A stretch of 64,000 nt of DNA from Nocardioides sp. Iso805N (GCF_000364605.1 NZ_KB822579.1:186001-250000), one strand, 5' to 3'. Positions 36,451 through 47,372 are shown, numbered from the stretch's first letter. Notes: generated from the sequence alone by a model not told the origin. Numbers and translations: made by a program.

Positions 36451-38415
36451 GTGGCAGACCCGCGTAGCTACCGGCCCAAGCCGGGGGAGATCCCGACCCA
36501 GCCAGGGGTCTACCGGTTCCGTGATGCCAAGGGGCGCGTGATCTACGTCGGCAAGGCCAAGTCGCTGCGCCCGCGCCTGACGTCCTACTTCCAAGACATC
36601 GGCAACCTCCACCCGCGCACGGCCACCATGGTGACCACGGCTTCGAGCGTGGAGTGGACGGTGGTCAACACCGAGGTCGAGGCGCTTGCGCTGGAATACT
36701 CCTGGATCAAGGAGTTCGACCCGCGGTTCAACGTGAAGTACCGCGACGACAAGTCCTACCCCTGGCTCGCGGTGACGGTGGGCGAGGAGTTCCCGCGGGT
36801 GATGGTCGGGCGCGGGGCCAAGCGCAAGGGCACCCGCTACTTCGGCCCCTACGGTCACGCCTGGGCGATCCGCGAGACGGTCGACATCCTGCTGCGGGTC
36901 TTCCCGATGCGATCGTGCTCGAACGGTGTCTTCAAGCGCAGCCAGCAGATCGGGCGACCGTGCCTGCTGGGCTACATCGACAAGTGCAGCGCACCGTGCG
37001 TGGGAAAGATCAGTCCCGAGGACCATCGCGCGATCGTCGATGACTTCTGCGACTTCATGGGCGGGCAGACGGCCAGCTTCCTGCGCCGGATCGAGAAGCA
37101 GATGTACGCCGCCAGCGACGAGCTGGACTTCGAGCGCGCCGCACGGCTGCGCGACGATCTCGGCGCGATGCAGCGGGCGCTGGAGAAGCAGGCCGTCGTG
37201 CTCGGCGACGGCGCGGATGCCGACGTGATCGCGCTCGCCGAGGATCCGCTCGAGGTCGGCGTGCAGATCTTCTACGTCCGCGGTGGCCGGATCCGCGGTC
37301 AGCGCGGCTGGGTCGCGGACCGGGTCGAGGAGGGCGACACCCCGGAGCTGGTGGAGCAGTTCCTGCTCCAGCTCTACGCGGGCGAGGACGCCGAGTCGAT
37401 CCCGCGCGAGATCCTGGTCCCGGCACTCCCGCCGGACGTGGAGACCATGGAGACGTTGCTCGCCGACGTACGTGGCGCCAAGGTGCAGATCCGGGTGCCG
37501 CAGCGCGGCGACAAGCGGACGCTGCAGGAGACGGTCGCAACCAACGCCAAGCAGGCGCTCGCGCTGCACAAGACGAAGCGAGCCAGCGACCTGACCACCC
37601 GCAACCGCGCGCTGGAGGAGATCCGCGACGCTCTCGACCTGGACGAGGCGCCGCTGCGGATCGAGTGCTACGACATCTCCCACCTGCAGGGCAGCGAGAT
37701 CGTGGCCAGCATGGTGGTCTTCGAGGACGGCCTGTCCCGCAAGAGCGAGTATCGCCGCTTCATCATCAAGGGCCAGGACGGCTCCGACGACGTGCGCGCG
37801 ATGCACGAGGTGATCACGAGGAGGTTCCGCCGGCTGCTGGACGAGCAGGCCACCTCGACCCAGGTGGAGGGGGACAGCGGCCCGATGCTGGTCGACCCGG
37901 AGACCGGCCGACCGCGGAAGTTCGCCTACGCGCCAGGTCTGGTCGTGGTCGACGGCGGCGCTCCTCAGGTCGCCGCCGCCCGACGGGCACTCGGCGAGCT
38001 GGGCATCGACGACATCCCCGTCGCCGGCCTGGCCAAGCGGCTCGAAGAGGTGTGGGTGCCCGGCGAGGAGGACCCGGTCATCCTGGCCCGCAGCTCCGAG
38101 GGCCTCTACCTGCTGCAGCGGCTCCGCGACGAGGCGCACCGCTTCGCCATCACCCACCACCGCAACCGTCGCAGCAAGTCGATGGTGGAGAGCCTGCTCG
38201 ACGACGTACCGGGGCTGGGGGAGGTGCGCCGCAAGACGCTCATGAAGCATTTCGGCTCGCTGCGCAAGCTGCGCGCAGCCACGCTCGAGGAGATCGCGCA
38301 GGTCCCCGGGATCGGTCCGGCGACCGCGGCCGCGATCAAGGATGCCGTCGCTGCGGCCGCCGCGACCCCTAGGGTTGCGGTCAACGTCACCACTGGTGAG
38401 ATTGAGGAGATCTAG
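36451..38415 (+). CDS. uvrC: excinuclease ABC subunit C
   Basis: 654-residue UvrC, which makes both incisions in nucleotide excision repair. N-terminal GIY-YIG nuclease ([20 protein letters not shown]), the Cys-rich [17 protein letters not shown], a UvrB-interacting UVR helix ([18 protein letters not shown]), the RNase-H-like C-terminal nuclease ([21 protein letters not shown]) and two helix-hairpin-helix motifs ([25 protein letters not shown]). GTG start. First gene of the uvrC-rapZ-yvcK run, with two bases before rapZ. Confidence 0.97.
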   Translation: MADPRSYRPKPGEIPTQPGVYRFRDAKGRVIYVGKAKSLRPRLTSYFQDIGNLHPRTATMVTTASSVEWTVVNTEVEALALEYSWIKEFDPRFNVKYRDDKSYPWLAVTVGEEFPRVMVGRGAKRKGTRYFGPYGHAWAIRETVDILLRVFPMRSCSNGVFKRSQQIGRPCLLGYIDKCSAPCVGKISPEDHRAIVDDFCDFMGGQTASFLRRIEKQMYAASDELDFERAARLRDDLGAMQRALEKQAVVLGDGADADVIALAEDPLEVGVQIFYVRGGRIRGQRGWVADRVEEGDTPELVEQFLLQLYAGEDAESIPREILVPALPPDVETMETLLADVRGAKVQIRVPQRGDKRTLQETVATNAKQALALHKTKRASDLTTRNRALEEIRDALDLDEAPLRIECYDISHLQGSEIVASMVVFEDGLSRKSEYRRFIIKGQDGSDDVRAMHEVITRRFRRLLDEQATSTQVEGDSGPMLVDPETGRPRKFAYAPGLVVVDGGAPQVAAARRALGELGIDDIPVAGLAKRLEEVWVPGEEDPVILARSSEGLYLLQRLRDEAHRFAITHHRNRRSKSMVESLLDDVPGLGEVRRKTLMKHFGSLRKLRAATLEEIAQVPGIGPATAAAIKDAVAAAAATPRVAVNVTTGEIEEI

Positions 38416-38417
38416 AA

Positions 38418-39287
38418 GTGAGCCAAGGCGCGTCCGGCGAGCTCGTCGTCGTCACCGGCATGACCGGCGCCGGCCGGAGCACCGCCGCCAAGGAGCTGGA
38501 GGACCTCGGCTTCTACGTCATCGACAACCTGCCGCCGGGCGTGCTGCCCGAGGTGGTTCGACTCGTCGATGCGGCACGTGGCCGGCAGCAGCCGATCGCG
38601 GTGGTCGTGGACGTGCGGTCGGGGGCCTTCTTCGACCAGCTCATCGACGAGTTCCAGCACGAGGCGCTCGGCCGGGAGAAGACGCTGCTCTTCCTGGACG
38701 CCAGCGACGAGGTCCTCGTACGCCGCCAGGAGGCCGCCCGTCGGCCGCACCCGCTGCAGGGCAAGGACCGCCTGCTGGACGCGCTCCAGCGCGAGCGCAA
38801 GGTGCTCGGCGACCTGCGCGCGCTGGCCGACCTGGTCATCGACACCTCCGCGCTCAACGTCCATCAGCTCACCGAGCGGGTGGCCCAGGCATTCGGTACG
38901 CCGGAGCGAACCCGGCTGAGCGTGACGGTGATCAGCTTCGGCTTCAAGTACGGCATCCCCGTCGATGCCGACTTCGTCGCCGACATGCGGTTCCTGCCGA
39001 ACCCGCACTGGGTGCCCGAGCTGCGTCCGCACAACGGCACGGACGCCGATGTCGCGGCGTACGTCTACGGCCAGCCGGGCGCGCAGGAGTTCCTCGACGG
39101 CTACGTCGGCGTGCTGGCCGGAGTGGCGCCCGGCTACCTGCGCGAAGGAAAGCGCTTCATGCGGATCGCGATCGGCTGCACCGGCGGCAAGCACCGCAGC
39201 GTCGCGATGTCCGAGGAGATCGCGCGCAGGCTGCGTGCCCTGGGACATGACGCAGCGACTGCCCACCGTGACCTGGGCCGGGAGTGA
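38418..39287 (+). CDS. rapZ: RNase adapter RapZ / nucleotide-binding protein
   Basis: 289-residue RapZ (YvcJ) family P-loop protein. Walker A GMTGAGRS at 14-21; the C-terminal domain includes ISFGFKYGIPVDADFVADMRFLPNP and the CTGGKHRSVAMSE block that binds a phosphorylated ligand. In E. coli, RapZ delivers GlmY/GlmZ sRNA to RNase E; the actinobacterial role is less clear and is linked to cell envelope and sporulation genes. GTG start; overlaps yvcK by GTGA. Confidence 0.94.
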   Translation: MSQGASGELVVVTGMTGAGRSTAAKELEDLGFYVIDNLPPGVLPEVVRLVDAARGRQQPIAVVVDVRSGAFFDQLIDEFQHEALGREKTLLFLDASDEVLVRRQEAARRPHPLQGKDRLLDALQRERKVLGDLRALADLVIDTSALNVHQLTERVAQAFGTPERTRLSVTVISFGFKYGIPVDADFVADMRFLPNPHWVPELRPHNGTDADVAAYVYGQPGAQEFLDGYVGVLAGVAPGYLREGKRFMRIAIGCTGGKHRSVAMSEEIARRLRALGHDAATAHRDLGRE

Positions 39288-40306
39288 CGGTGAGCGATGC
39301 CACGTTCTCGGCAGGCCTGTCGACCGGTCTGTTGCCGCCCGACGTCGCCGAGCGCGCTGTCTCGGTCGTGGCCTTCGGTGGTGGCCACGGCCTGCATGCG
39401 TCGCTCTCCGCCCTGCGCATCCTGCTGGAGGAGGTGATCGTCGACGAGCTCACGGCCGTGGTGACGGTCGCCGACAACGGCGGCTCGTCGGGCCGGCTGC
39501 GCGGTGAGTTCGGCGTGCTGCCGCCAGGCGATCTGCGGATGGCGCTGGCGGCGCTCTGTGGCCGGGACGACTGGGGCGTGACCTGGGCGAACGTGTTGCA
39601 GCACCGATTCGCCGGCGACGGCGAGATGAATGGTCACAACCTCGGCAACCTGCTCATCGTCGGGCTCTGGGAGCAGCTGGGCGACCACGTCGCCGCGCTC
39701 GACTGGGTGGGCCGGCTGCTGGGCGCCCGTGGGCGCGTCCTGCCGATGGCGCTGGTGCCGATGGACATCCGGGCCGAGGTGCGCGGCATCGACCCCGCCG
39801 ATCCCGACCTGCTGACCACGGTCTGCGGCCAGGTCGAGGTTGCCACGACAGACGGCGTCATCCACTCGATCGCCCTGGAGCCCGCCGATCCGCCCGCGAG
39901 CCCGGAGGCACTGCAGGCGATCGCGGAGGCCGACTGGGTGGTGATCGGGCCCGGCTCGTGGTTCACCTCAGTGCTGCCGCACCTCATGGTGCCTGCGCTG
40001 CGGCATGCTCTGGTGGACACCTCCGCCCGTGTGGTGGTGGTGCTCAACCTGGCCGAGCAGGCGGGGGAGACCCCCGGGTTCGGTCCCGCCGACCACCTCG
40101 GCGTGCTCGCTGAGCACGCTCCCGACCTCCAGGTGCACACCGTCCTGGCCGATGAGTCCATGGACGGCCTGGATGCGCTCCGCGAGATGACCGAGGCGAT
40201 GGGCGCGAGGCTCGTCACCGATCGGATCGCCATGACCGACGGCTCGCCGCGGCACGATCCGGTGATGCTGGCGGCGGCGTACCAGCGGATCCTCGCGTCC
40301 CGCTGA
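39284..40306 (+). CDS. yvcK: gluconeogenesis factor YvcK / CofD-like protein
   Basis: 340-residue YvcK family protein with CofD-like fold: VVAFGGGHGLHASLSAL (nucleotide binding), VVTVADNGGSSGRLR, PPGDLRMALAAL, HNLGNLLIVGL and VIGPGSWFTSVLPHL are family blocks. It binds UDP-sugars and helps direct carbon to the cell wall on gluconeogenic growth. Normally whiA follows directly; here a 6-kb sugar-uptake locus intervenes. Confidence 0.94.
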   Translation: MTVSDATFSAGLSTGLLPPDVAERAVSVVAFGGGHGLHASLSALRILLEEVIVDELTAVVTVADNGGSSGRLRGEFGVLPPGDLRMALAALCGRDDWGVTWANVLQHRFAGDGEMNGHNLGNLLIVGLWEQLGDHVAALDWVGRLLGARGRVLPMALVPMDIRAEVRGIDPADPDLLTTVCGQVEVATTDGVIHSIALEPADPPASPEALQAIAEADWVVIGPGSWFTSVLPHLMVPALRHALVDTSARVVVVLNLAEQAGETPGFGPADHLGVLAEHAPDLQVHTVLADESMDGLDALREMTEAMGARLVTDRIAMTDGSPRHDPVMLAAAYQRILASR

Positions 40307-40385
40307 GCGGCTCTCCGGGCGGTTCCTGGGGCAGCTGATCCGAGGCTCCGGCGTGCCCGTATGGTGTCCGCGTAACGAATCTACG

Positions 40386-40406
40386 AAAACGTTATCGATA
40401 ACGATT
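40386..40406. promoter_or_regulatory. LacI-type operator before the sugar uptake operon
   Basis: AAAACGTTATCGATAACGATT, containing the perfect palindrome CGTTATCGATAACG (40390-40403). The same 21 bases, with one change, occur before the LacI gene at 51209-51229. TTGACA at 40405-40410 directly follows and overlaps it, so bound repressor would block the promoter. Confidence 0.88.
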
Positions 40407-40486
40407 GACATGACTGGGTCCGACTTGAGAGGCTCCGGCATGTTGTGGCGTGCTTCACACGCCGACCTGACTCAACGAGGTGTCTG

Positions 40487-41827
40487 ATGTCCTTCAACTC
40501 CACCCGGGCTCGGCGGACGGCACTGGCCGTCGCCGCTGCCGGTCTGCTTCTGTCGACGGCTGCCTGTGGCAGCTCTGACGACAACTCGTCCTCGAATGGC
40601 AGCGGTGACACGAAAGCGGCGAGCGGTCCGGTCACCATGACCCTGTGGACCAACTCGACCACGGGTCCCGGCGTCCAGTTCTTCAAGGACGCTGCTTCGG
40701 CGTTCCACACCCAGAACCCGAATGTCACGATCAACGTCCAGAGTGTCCAGAACGAGGACTACGACGGCAAGCTCCAGACCGCCCTCCAGGCCGGTAAGGG
40801 CTCGGCCCCGGACATCCTGTTCCAGCGTGGTGGCGGCAAGATGCTCGCGATGGTCCAGGCGGGCCAGCTCAGCGAGTTCACCCCGTCGAGCGACGCCCAG
40901 AGCAACATCAGCGCGGGCACCCAGTCGATCTTCCAGGCCGACGGCAAGTCCTACGGCATTCCGCTCTCGATCACCCCTGAGGGCATCTGGTACAGCAAGG
41001 ACCTGTTCAAGAAGGCCGGCGTCACCAGCACGCCGACCACGATCGCGGACCTGACCGCCGACGCCGCCAAGCTTCAGGCCGCCGGCACCCCGCTCGCCGT
41101 CGGTGGCAAGGACGGCTGGCCGGCAGCGCACTGGTACTACATGTTCGCGGTCCGCGACTGCAGCCAGGACGCTCTCAACAAGGCCGCCAGCAGCGCGCAG
41201 TTCAGTGACCCGTGCTTCCTGCAGGCCGGCAAGGACCTCGGCACCTTCATGGCCAAGAACCCGTTCGAGAAGGACGCGTTCAACACTGCCGCTCAGGGCA
41301 GCGCGGCCTCCACGGCCGGCCTCCTGGCGAACCACAAGGTCGCCGGTGAGCTGATGGGCGCCTGGGAGCCGGGTGTGGTCGGCGACCTGACTCCTGACAA
41401 GAAGCCGCTTGCGGACCTTGGCTACTTCCCGTTCCCGGCGACCGCCGACGGCAAGGGCGACCCCTCGGCGATGATGGAGGGTGCTGACGGCTACTCCTGC
41501 TCGGCCTGGGCTCCGAAGGAGTGCGGCGACTTCCTGAACTTCCTCGCCACCGCCGACCAGGAGACGAAGTACGCGACCGCGTTCAGCGCCATCCCGGCGA
41601 ACAAGGCCGCGCAGGGCAGCGTCACCGACGCGGCCTCCAAGGCAGCGCTCGACGCGGCGAACAACGCGAAGTACTCGGTGCTGTTCCTGGACACGCTGTT
41701 CGGCTCGAACATCGGCAACGCGCTCAACACCGCGGTGGTCAACTCATGTCGGGTCAGTCCAGCGACCCGCAGAGCATCGTCGACGCCGTCAACAACGCGT
41801 CCTCGAAGGGGTAATAGCAACCCATGA
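40487..41827 (+). CDS. ABC sugar transporter substrate-binding lipoprotein, frameshifted near the C-terminus
   Basis: 446 residues as read. The signal peptide RRTALAVAAAGLLLSTAACGSS has a lipobox LSTAAC, followed by a Ser/Asn/Gly linker and a family 1 extracellular solute-binding fold (VTMTLWTNSTTGPGVQFFKDA, ... EGIWYSKDLFKKAGV). After TAVVN at about 41743 the frame appears shifted: the alternative frame gives MSGQSSDPQSIVDAVNNASSKG ending at 41814, the expected tail of such proteins. One missing base before CTCATG explains it. The altered tail ends in a TGA overlapping the next ATG. Delivers an oligosaccharide to the permeases. Confidence 0.9.
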   Translation: MSFNSTRARRTALAVAAAGLLLSTAACGSSDDNSSSNGSGDTKAASGPVTMTLWTNSTTGPGVQFFKDAASAFHTQNPNVTINVQSVQNEDYDGKLQTALQAGKGSAPDILFQRGGGKMLAMVQAGQLSEFTPSSDAQSNISAGTQSIFQADGKSYGIPLSITPEGIWYSKDLFKKAGVTSTPTTIADLTADAAKLQAAGTPLAVGGKDGWPAAHWYYMFAVRDCSQDALNKAASSAQFSDPCFLQAGKDLGTFMAKNPFEKDAFNTAAQGSAASTAGLLANHKVAGELMGAWEPGVVGDLTPDKKPLADLGYFPFPATADGKGDPSAMMEGADGYSCSAWAPKECGDFLNFLATADQETKYATAFSAIPANKAAQGSVTDAASKAALDAANNAKYSVLFLDTLFGSNIGNALNTAVVNSCRVSPATRRASSTPSTTRPRRGNSNP

Positions 41828-42855
41828 GTGAAACTCCCCGGGCCACCTCGGCCTTGGAGAGCTCGCTCGACAGCACCACGGTTGGGGGCGGCGCGGACTC
41901 CGTGTCGCCCTCGACCGCGGTCGTCGCCGGGCGTCCTCCGCGTGCGCGCGCCAGCTGGCGCGAACGTCTCGAGATCACCCTGCTCTCGGGTCCAGCGATC
42001 GTCGTCTTCGTCGCATTCGTGATCCTGCCGGTGTTCGCGGCCGTCTACTACGGCTTCTACCGGTGGAAGGGTTACGGCCCGCCGACCGACTTCATCGGTC
42101 TGCACAACTACAAGGTGATCCTCGGCGATCCGGAGTTCCACCGGGCGGTGCTGCACACCTTCGAGATCGCGGGTCTGTCCCTGCTGATCCAGGGCCCGAT
42201 CGCGATCCTGCTGGCGCTGCTGCTGAACCGCGAGATGCGCGGCCGCTCGATCATCCGCATCCTGGTCTTCGTGCCGTGGGTGGTCTCCGAGGTCATCGCC
42301 GGCACCGGCCTGAGCCTGATGCTGCCGGTCAACGGCGCGATCAATGCGCTGCTCACTAACATGCACGTCTTCGGTCACGTCCAGGTCCAGTGGCTCGGCC
42401 CGCACCTCGCCCTGTGGACGCTGATGGCGATCCTGACCTGGAAGTACCTCGGCTTCGCCGTGATCCTGCTGATGGCCGGTCTGCAGAACATCCCCGAGGA
42501 GCTCTACGAGGCCGCCTCGATCGATGGCGCCTCCTACTGGCAGATGCAGCGCAACATCACCCTGCCGCTGCTCGGTCCGACCATCCGGATCTGGGCGTTC
42601 CTCTCCATCATCGGTGCCCTGCAGCTGTTCGACCTGCCCTGGATCGTCTGGGGCGAGTTCAACCTCGACCGCGACGGCGTCTCGACCATGGCGACCTACA
42701 TGGCGCACTACGGTCCGCGCACCGGTCTGTACGGCTACGGCAACGCGGTCGCCGTCGTCCTGTTCGTCATCTCGCTGATCGTCGCGCTCTTCTACCAGCG
42801 CTTCGTGCTCCGGCGTGACATCTCCGGCTCGGTCACTGATGGAGGAAAGCGCTGA
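41824..42855 (+). CDS. carbohydrate ABC transporter permease (MalF-like)
   Basis: 343 residues. A long polar N-terminus precedes six membrane helices; the EAA loop is EELYEAASIDGASYWQMQRNITLPLLGPT. It pairs with the next permease to form the channel. No ATPase gene is in the locus, so a shared MsiK-type ATPase encoded elsewhere is expected, as in other actinobacteria. Confidence 0.94.
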   Translation: MSETPRATSALESSLDSTTVGGGADSVSPSTAVVAGRPPRARASWRERLEITLLSGPAIVVFVAFVILPVFAAVYYGFYRWKGYGPPTDFIGLHNYKVILGDPEFHRAVLHTFEIAGLSLLIQGPIAILLALLLNREMRGRSIIRILVFVPWVVSEVIAGTGLSLMLPVNGAINALLTNMHVFGHVQVQWLGPHLALWTLMAILTWKYLGFAVILLMAGLQNIPEELYEAASIDGASYWQMQRNITLPLLGPTIRIWAFLSIIGALQLFDLPWIVWGEFNLDRDGVSTMATYMAHYGPRTGLYGYGNAVAVVLFVISLIVALFYQRFVLRRDISGSVTDGGKR

Positions 42856-43748
42856 TGACCACCACAACCCTGGACTCGGCCCCCAAGCCGTCGCGATCAC
42901 GGCGCGCCAGCGGGCGGCCGCCGAAGAAGCAGCTTCCGTGGGGCAGCCCCGCGGTGTACTTCGTCGCCCTCGTGGTGATCGCGTTGACGCTGGCACCGGT
43001 GGCCTACATCGTGCTCGGCGGCTTCCGCGACAACTCGCAGCTGACGGTGGACCCGGCCGGCCTGCCCAACCCGTGGCGGTTCTCGAACTACAGCAACGTC
43101 CTGACGTCCGCGACGTTCTGGCGCGAGTTCGTCAACTCGGTGATCGTCGGCGGTGCGACGACCCTGCTGGTCACCGCGCTCGGCGTCTCGGCCGCCTTCG
43201 TGGTCGCGCGCTACCGGTTCCGCGGCCGCGGTCTCATGTTCGGCCTCTTCGCGGCTGGTCTGATGTTCCCGATCACCGTCGCGATCACGCCGCTGTTCAT
43301 CATCCTCAACAAGCTGCACCTGACCGACTCGCTGCTCGGCGTGATCCTGCCGCAGGTCGCGTTCGGCCTGCCGACGACGATCATCATCCTGGTGCCGTTC
43401 CTGCAGGCGATCCCGGACGAGATCGAGGAGGCTGCCTCGGTCGACGGCTGCAGCCGGCTCGGGTTCTTCTTCCGGATGGTGCTTCCGCTGTCGCTGCCCG
43501 GCGTGCTGACCACCGGCATCCTCACGTTCGTCGCGAGCTGGAACAGCTACCTGCTGCCGCTGTTCGTGCTCAGCAAGACCAGCAGCTTCACGCTTCCCCT
43601 GGGCATCCAGCAGTTCCACTCGCAGTACGCCTCGGACACGGCCGCGGTGCTGGCGTTCACGTCGCTGTCGATGATCCCGGCGCTCGTGTTCTTCACCGCG
43701 TTCGAGCGCCGCATCGTCGGCGGTCTCCAGGGTGCCGTCAAGGGCTGA
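42855..43748 (+). CDS. carbohydrate ABC transporter permease (MalG-like)
   Basis: 297 residues, six membrane helices, EAA loop DEIEEAASVDGCSRLGFFFRMVLPLSLPG. The start overlaps the preceding stop by one base (TGATG). The N-terminus is basic (PSRSRRASGRPPKK). Second permease of the uptake system for the sugar released or cleaved by the GH3 enzyme. Confidence 0.94.
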   Translation: MTTTTLDSAPKPSRSRRASGRPPKKQLPWGSPAVYFVALVVIALTLAPVAYIVLGGFRDNSQLTVDPAGLPNPWRFSNYSNVLTSATFWREFVNSVIVGGATTLLVTALGVSAAFVVARYRFRGRGLMFGLFAAGLMFPITVAITPLFIILNKLHLTDSLLGVILPQVAFGLPTTIIILVPFLQAIPDEIEEAASVDGCSRLGFFFRMVLPLSLPGVLTTGILTFVASWNSYLLPLFVLSKTSSFTLPLGIQQFHSQYASDTAAVLAFTSLSMIPALVFFTAFERRIVGGLQGAVKG

Positions 43749-43796
43749 GACCCAGCCCGCTTCCCCTTCACGCTCTCAACCTGAAAGAGCCATCTC

Positions 43797-46295
43797 GTGA
43801 CCTCTCAGCTCGCGGCGACCCCGCGCGTCTCCGAACGCGTCGCCGAACTCCATGCCCGCATGACCCTCGAGGAGAAGCTGGCGCAGCTCGTCGGCTTCTG
43901 GATCGACCACGGCGGCGAGGTCGTCGCGCCGATGGCGAACGAGATGTCCAGCGGCGCGCCGGCCAAGCTCGCCGAGGTCACCCAGGACGGCATCGGCCAC
44001 TTCACGCGTGTCTACGGCACTCGACCGGTCGAACCGGCCGAGCGGGCCGCCTGGCTCTGGGAGGAACAGCGCAGGCTGGTCCGCGAGACCCGGCTCGGCA
44101 TCCCGGCTCTGGTGCACGAGGAGTGCCTCACCGGCCTGGCCGCATGGAAGGCGGCGACGTTCCCGACGCCGCTGGCGTGGGGAGCCTCGTTCGACCCGGA
44201 GCTGGTCGCCGAGATGGCGGCTCTGATCGGAGCCGACATGCGTGCCCTCGGCATCCACCAGGGCCTGGCCCCGGTGCTCGACGTCATCCGGGACCCCCGC
44301 TGGGGCCGCACCGAGGAGGCGATCAGCGAGGACCCGTACGTCGTGGGCACCATCGCCACCGCCTACGTCAAGGGCCTGCAGTCGGCGGGCGTGCACGCGA
44401 CGCTCAAGCACTTCGTCGGCTACTCCGGCTCGCGCGCCGGTCGCAACCACGCCCCGGTCTCGGCCGGCCCGCGCGAGATGAACGATGTCTTCCTGCCACC
44501 GTTCGAGATGGCGGTGCTGGACGGCGGCGTGCGCTCGGTGATGGCCGCCTACAACGACGTCGACGGCGTGCCACTGCACGCCTCCCACGAGTACCTCACC
44601 GAACTGCTGCGTGAGCGCTGGGGCTTCGACGGCGTGGTCGTTGCCGACTACTTCGGGGTGGCGTTCCTGGCGGTCATGCACCAGGTCGCCGAGGATCGCG
44701 GCCGGGCGGCAGCGCTCGCGCTCGAGGCGGGTGTGGACGTGGAGCTGCCGACCGGTGACGCCTACCTCGCGCCACTGGCCGAGCTCGTCCGGACCGGAGA
44801 GGTGGATCGGGAGCTGGTGGATCGCGCCGTGCTCCGCGTGCTGCGGCAGAAGGAGCAGCTCGGCCTGCTCGACGACGACTTCTCCGGCGATCCGCCCGCC
44901 GCGATCGACATCGACAGCCCCGCGCACCGTGACGTCGCCCGCCGGCTCGCGGAGGAGTCGCTGGTGCTGCTCAGCAACGACGGCACCCTGCCGCTGGCCG
45001 CCGCGACGCGGACCGGCACCATCGCGGTGATCGGCCCCAACGCCGACCGCTCGGCGGCGATGATGGGCTGCTACTCCTTCGTCAACCACGTGCTGGCGCA
45101 CCACCCCGACGTGCCGGCCGGGATCGCCGTCCCCGGCGTGCTCGAGGCGCTGCGCGCCGAGCTCCCCGACGCCACCGTCGGGGTCGTGGCCGGCTGCGAT
45201 GTCGAGGGTCTCGACCGGTCCGGCATCCCCGCCGCCGTCGAGAGCGCACGGTCCGCGGACGTGGCGGTCGTCGTCGTCGGCGACCAGGCCGGCCTCTTCG
45301 GCCGCGGCACCGTCGGTGAGGGCAACGACACCGACACCCTGGACCTGCCGGGCGTGCAGCGCGACCTCGTCGAGGCGGTCGTCGCCACCGGTACGCCGGT
45401 CGTGCTGCTGGTCATCAGCGGCCGCCCGTACGCCATCGGCTGGGCGCTGGACGGGCCGCAGGCTCCTGCCGCCGTACTGCAGGCATTCTTCCCCGGCGAG
45501 GAGGGTGGCCATGCGATCGCCCGCGTCCTCTCCGGTACGGCGAGCCCTTCGGGCCGGCTGCCCGTCAGCCTCCCGCGTTCGGCCGGTGCCCAGCCGTACT
45601 CCTACCTGCGTCCCGTGCTCGGCGGCCCCTCCGAGGTGACCAGCGCGGACCCGACGCCGGCCCGCCCGTTCGGCTTCGGGTTGACCTACACGAGCTTCCT
45701 GGCCAGTGCGCTGACCGCCGAGGCGACGGTGCCGACCGACGGCGAGATCGCGGTGCAGGTGACTGTCACCAACACCGGTGAGCGTGCAGGCACCGACGTG
45801 GTGCAGCTCTACGGCCGCGACCTGATCGCCTCGGTCGCCCGTCCGGTCGCCCAGCTGCTTGCCTACCACCGGATCACGCTGGAGCCCGGCGAGTCGAGGC
45901 GGGTGAGCTTCCGCGTGCCGACCACACGACTTGCCTTCACCGACCGATCGCTGCGCCGGATCGTCGAGCCCGGTGAGATCGAGCTGTGGGTGGCCGAGGA
46001 CGCCGGTGCCAAGAGCGATGCTGTGGTCGCCGAGGGGATCGCCTCCACGGCCGTCACCGACGGTGCCGCGGCGGCGGGACAGCACGTGGAGCGGGTCCGG
46101 CTGCGTCTGACCGGCGACGTACACCTCGTCGGGACGCAGGACGCGCGGATCGCCGTCGCGACCAGCGCGGCCGTCGCCGACGACGCTGTCAGGGGCGGCG
46201 CCGACGGCGCCGCTGCAGGCGCAGTCAACGGCGCTACCGCGGGGGAGGTCACACCGGAGGTGCTCGGCTCGATCCCGAGTTCCTCGGGTCGTTGA
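43797..46295 (+). CDS. glycoside hydrolase family 3 (beta-glucosidase/beta-xylosidase type)
   Basis: 832 residues with no signal peptide, so it acts in the cytoplasm on imported oligosaccharides. N-terminal GH3 barrel ([43 protein letters not shown]) with the catalytic Asp in [10 protein letters not shown]; second alpha/beta domain ([21 protein letters not shown]); C-terminal fibronectin III-like domain ([19 protein letters not shown]). A further 100-residue Ala/Gly/Asp-rich tail is unusual. The GTG start is 48 bp after the permease. Gluco- versus xylo-oligosaccharide specificity cannot be told; the esterase downstream suggests acetylated xylo-oligomers. Confidence 0.93.
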   Translation: MTSQLAATPRVSERVAELHARMTLEEKLAQLVGFWIDHGGEVVAPMANEMSSGAPAKLAEVTQDGIGHFTRVYGTRPVEPAERAAWLWEEQRRLVRETRLGIPALVHEECLTGLAAWKAATFPTPLAWGASFDPELVAEMAALIGADMRALGIHQGLAPVLDVIRDPRWGRTEEAISEDPYVVGTIATAYVKGLQSAGVHATLKHFVGYSGSRAGRNHAPVSAGPREMNDVFLPPFEMAVLDGGVRSVMAAYNDVDGVPLHASHEYLTELLRERWGFDGVVVADYFGVAFLAVMHQVAEDRGRAAALALEAGVDVELPTGDAYLAPLAELVRTGEVDRELVDRAVLRVLRQKEQLGLLDDDFSGDPPAAIDIDSPAHRDVARRLAEESLVLLSNDGTLPLAAATRTGTIAVIGPNADRSAAMMGCYSFVNHVLAHHPDVPAGIAVPGVLEALRAELPDATVGVVAGCDVEGLDRSGIPAAVESARSADVAVVVVGDQAGLFGRGTVGEGNDTDTLDLPGVQRDLVEAVVATGTPVVLLVISGRPYAIGWALDGPQAPAAVLQAFFPGEEGGHAIARVLSGTASPSGRLPVSLPRSAGAQPYSYLRPVLGGPSEVTSADPTPARPFGFGLTYTSFLASALTAEATVPTDGEIAVQVTVTNTGERAGTDVVQLYGRDLIASVARPVAQLLAYHRITLEPGESRRVSFRVPTTRLAFTDRSLRRIVEPGEIELWVAEDAGAKSDAVVAEGIASTAVTDGAAAAGQHVERVRLRLTGDVHLVGTQDARIAVATSAAVADDAVRGGADGAAAGAVNGATAGEVTPEVLGSIPSSSGR

Positions 46296-46317
46296 CTCGC
46301 GTGAAAGACTCTGCCGC

Positions 46318-47301
46318 ATGGCGATGACGGGACAGGTGAAGGCCGAGCTCTCGAGCACCCAGATCACGAAGACCTGCTGTCGCAAGGCTGAGGTAGCGAC
46401 CACCCTTCGCTTCGCCGGTGGCCTGCACATCGTGAACAGCAAGATCGTGGTCGAGGCGGAGCTCGACACGGGGGCCGCCGCGCGCCGGTTGCGCAAGGAC
46501 ATCGCCGAGGTCTACGGGCACCATGCCGAGGTCGCGATCGTGCAGGGCAACGGCATCCGCAAGGGATCGCGCTACATCGTCCGGGTGGTCAAGGACGGCG
46601 AGGCGCTGGCGCGTCAGACCGGCCTGCTCGACCAGCGGGGTCGACCGGTGCGCGGCCTGCCGCCGGCGGTCGTGTCCGGTGCGGCCTGCGACGCGGTTGC
46701 CGCCTGGCGGGGCGCGTTCCTGGCCCACGGGTCGCTGACCGAGCCGGGCCGCTCCAGCTCGCTGGAGGTGACCTGCCCCGGTGCCGAGGCCGCACTGGCG
46801 CTGGTCGGCGTCGCGCGCCGGCTCGGGATCCAGGCCAAGGCACGCGAGGTCCGCGGCGTCGACCGGGTCGTGATCCGCGACGGTGACGCGATCGGCCAGC
46901 TGCTCACGCGGTTGGGCGCGCACGAGTCGCTGATGGCGTGGGAGGAGCGACGGATGCGCCGCGAGGTCCGAGCCACCGCCAACCGCCTGGCCAACTTCGA
47001 CGATGCGAACCTGCGTCGCTCGGCGCGGGCAGCGGTCGCCGCCGGCGCCCGGGTGGACCGGGCGATGGAGATCCTCGGCGACGAGGTGCCCGACCACCTC
47101 AAGCTGGCCGGTGAGCTCCGCCTCGAGCACAAGCAGGCGTCGCTCGAGGAGCTGGGCCAGCTGCACGTACCGCCGCTGACCAAGGACGCCATCGCGGGTC
47201 GGATCCGTCGGCTGTTGGCGATGGCGGACAAGCGCGCCGAGGAGCTCGGCGTACCGGACACGGAGGCGTCGCTGACGCCGGACATGCTCGTCGAGGACTG
47301 A
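46318..47301 (+). CDS. whiA: DNA-binding protein WhiA
   Basis: 327-residue WhiA, an actinobacterial sporulation and cell-division regulator. The N-terminal degenerate LAGLIDADG domain begins [32 protein letters not shown], and the C-terminal HTH reads [26 protein letters not shown]. Activates division genes together with WhiB in Streptomyces. The start 22 bp after the GH3 stop suggests its promoter lies inside the GH3 gene or that it reads through from the sugar operon. Confidence 0.95.
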   Translation: MAMTGQVKAELSSTQITKTCCRKAEVATTLRFAGGLHIVNSKIVVEAELDTGAAARRLRKDIAEVYGHHAEVAIVQGNGIRKGSRYIVRVVKDGEALARQTGLLDQRGRPVRGLPPAVVSGAACDAVAAWRGAFLAHGSLTEPGRSSSLEVTCPGAEAALALVGVARRLGIQAKAREVRGVDRVVIRDGDAIGQLLTRLGAHESLMAWEERRMRREVRATANRLANFDDANLRRSARAAVAAGARVDRAMEILGDEVPDHLKLAGELRLEHKQASLEELGQLHVPPLTKDAIAGRIRRLLAMADKRAEELGVPDTEASLTPDMLVED

Positions 47302-47337
47302 GCGGCGGGCTGCAGCCGTCGCCACACCCCGAACACA

Positions 47338-47372
47338 GATCGCCCGGCCGCGCACTGCGCGGCCGGGCGATC
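47338..47372. terminator. Bidirectional terminator after whiA
   Basis: GATCGCCCGGCCGCGC, a three-base loop (47354-47356), then the exact reverse complement: a perfect 16-bp stem between converging whiA and the secreted-protein gene. Confidence 0.85.

Noticed and set aside
43776..46502. 908-codon minus-strand frame
   Set aside because: Antisense to the GH3 gene, which has complete catalytic motifs; no recognisable domains.
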